From: Chloroflexota bacterium
GTDB taxonomy: Bacteria; Chloroflexota; FW602-bin22; JAMCYS01
DNA length: 5,833 nucleotides
Assembly (NCBI GenBank): GCA_021847625.1
Contig: JAJZQK010000259.1
Span: 1 to 5,833 of the forward strand
Direction of reading: 5' to 3'
Shown: piece by piece, positions 5,065 to 5,833 of the stretch
Numbering within the stretch: position 1 is the first letter of the stretch
Layout of the letters: the number at the start of each line of letters is the position of its first letter
Notes under the pieces: model-generated
The model's database searches: none
What the model was told of the DNA's origin: nothing
The model's input: only the letters and a program-made list of their open reading frames with translations
Program-made: the position numbers and the translations under genes

Positions 5065-5090
5065 GCTATCTGTCATCGGGGCTATCTGTC
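5065..5090. repeat. Short direct repeat in the lon 3' region
   Basis: GCTATCTGTC occurs at 5065-5074 and again at 5081-5090, separated by ATCGGG, directly next to the long hairpin. Only two copies are present and the function is unknown. Confidence 0.5.
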
Positions 5091-5135
5091 CGGTTAGCCT
5101 CGCGCCCTACCGCCAGACAACCACGTAGATGTCTA

Positions 5136-5833
5136 TCAGCCCTCGTGCGCCGCGCGAGGCGCGGACTCCGATTGGCTGCTGCTTACCTCGAGGTGCACCT
5201 TCTCGGCCCGCTTCTGGTGCCACAGCGCCAAGTTCAGCACGTCGTCGATGTGCCCGACGGGAACGAAGTTAAGCTCGCGCCGAATCTGCTCGGGGATCTC
5301 CTCTAGGTCCTTCTCGTTCTCGCGCGGGAAGATGATCGTTTCGAGCCCCGCGCGATGGGCGGCAAGCACCTTCTCCTTGAGACCGCCAATTGGTAGGACT
5401 TTTCCCCGCAGAGTGATCTCGCCCGTCATGCCGATCTCCTTGTGCACCGGCAGCTTGGCAAGCGACGAGACGATGGAGGTTGCCATGGTCACGCCTGCCG
5501 ACGGCCCGTCCTTGGGAATCGCCCCCGCCGGCACGTGCACGTGGATATCGCACTTCTCATGGAAATCCGGCGGCAGGCCAAGTTCGGCGGCCCGGCTGCG
5601 CGCGTACGTCAGCGCCGCCTTGGCCGACTCCTGCATCACGTCGCCTAGCTGGCCGGTCAGGATCAGCTGGCCTCGGCCCGGCACGCAACTCGTCTCGATG
5701 AAGAGGACATCGCCCCCGGTCGGCGTCCAGGCAAGCCCGGTAGCCACTCCGACCTCGTCGTCCTCCTCCCGAATCTCCTGGCGGAACCGCCACGGCCCCA
5801 GGTACTGGCTCAAGTCCGCCGCGTCCCACACCA
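5136..5833 (-). CDS. lon: ATP-dependent protease Lon, C-terminal part (runs off the right edge)
   Basis: Lon is a cytoplasmic AAA+ serine protease that unfolds and degrades damaged and regulatory proteins. The visible 231-232 residues hold the end of the ATPase module (DLSQYLGP, about 7-13 counted from the Met encoded at 5831-5829) and the whole proteolytic domain. The catalytic serine is in PKDGPSAG (Ser111 by this count). The paired lysine is in GGLKEK (Lys154), 43 residues later, the same spacing as Ser679 and Lys722 of E. coli Lon. [27 protein letters not shown] (136-162) and [12 protein letters not shown] (169-180) are standard. The tail after about residue 212 is Ser-rich and variable ([15 protein letters not shown]). 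The ATP-binding Walker motifs and N-domain lie outside the window. The Met at 5831 is internal and not the start. Confidence 0.96.
   Translation of the reverse strand, partial: VWDAADLSQYLGPWRFRQEIREEDDEVGVATGLAWTPTGGDVLFIETSCVPGRGQLILTGQLGDVMQESAKAALTYARSRAAELGLPPDFHEKCDIHVHVPAGAIPKDGPSAGVTMATSIVSSLAKLPVHKEIGMTGEITLRGKVLPIGGLKEKVLAAHRAGLETIIFPRENEKDLEEIPEQIRRELNFVPVGHIDDVLNLALWHQKRAEKVHLEVSSSQSESAPRAAHEG

Overview
The window is about 5.8 kb of GC-rich (roughly 60%, judged by eye) bacterial chromosome that looks like core housekeeping DNA. Short intergenic gaps, GTG starts with good Shine-Dalgarno sites and the gene set (separate secD/secF, a DarA-type cyclic-di-AMP receptor, PepA, AMMECR1, bS21, Lon) are compatible with a Chloroflexota-like bacterium. 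That assignment rests on recalled protein resemblance and is not proven. I see no insertion sequence, phage gene, CRISPR array, tRNA or rRNA.

Layout. Plus strand: the probable last codons of secD (3-53) overlap secF (50-1000), which is followed by a hairpin terminator. Minus strand: AMMECR1-family gene (3876-3328), then pepA (3043-1532), then a short DarA-like gene (1451-1209). pepA has its own promoter candidate, with a TATAAT box and a perfect dyad where the -35 box should be, and a leader of about 135 nt. Plus strand again: a strong sigma70-type promoter (4015-4044), a leader of about 200 nt with a long hairpin, rpsU for bS21 (4253-4444), a classical terminator (4520-4549) and a conserved-looking 96-residue protein of unknown function (4614-4904). 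Minus strand: the C-terminal protease domain of Lon (5833-5136, running off the window). Between the unknown gene and lon lies a perfect 19-bp hairpin (5023-5063).

The genes do not form one pathway. They serve protein export (SecDF), peptide turnover (PepA), second-messenger sensing (DarA-like), translation (bS21) and protein quality control (Lon). pepA and the DarA-like gene probably share a transcript. rpsU and the unknown gene are co-oriented but separated by a terminator, so the downstream gene either depends on read-through or has a promoter I could not find.

I found no clear undescribed multi-gene system. The points most worth a second look are the shortened DarA-like protein, the rpsU leader, the pepA promoter dyad with its overlapping Arg-rich upstream frame, and the unknown protein behind rpsU.
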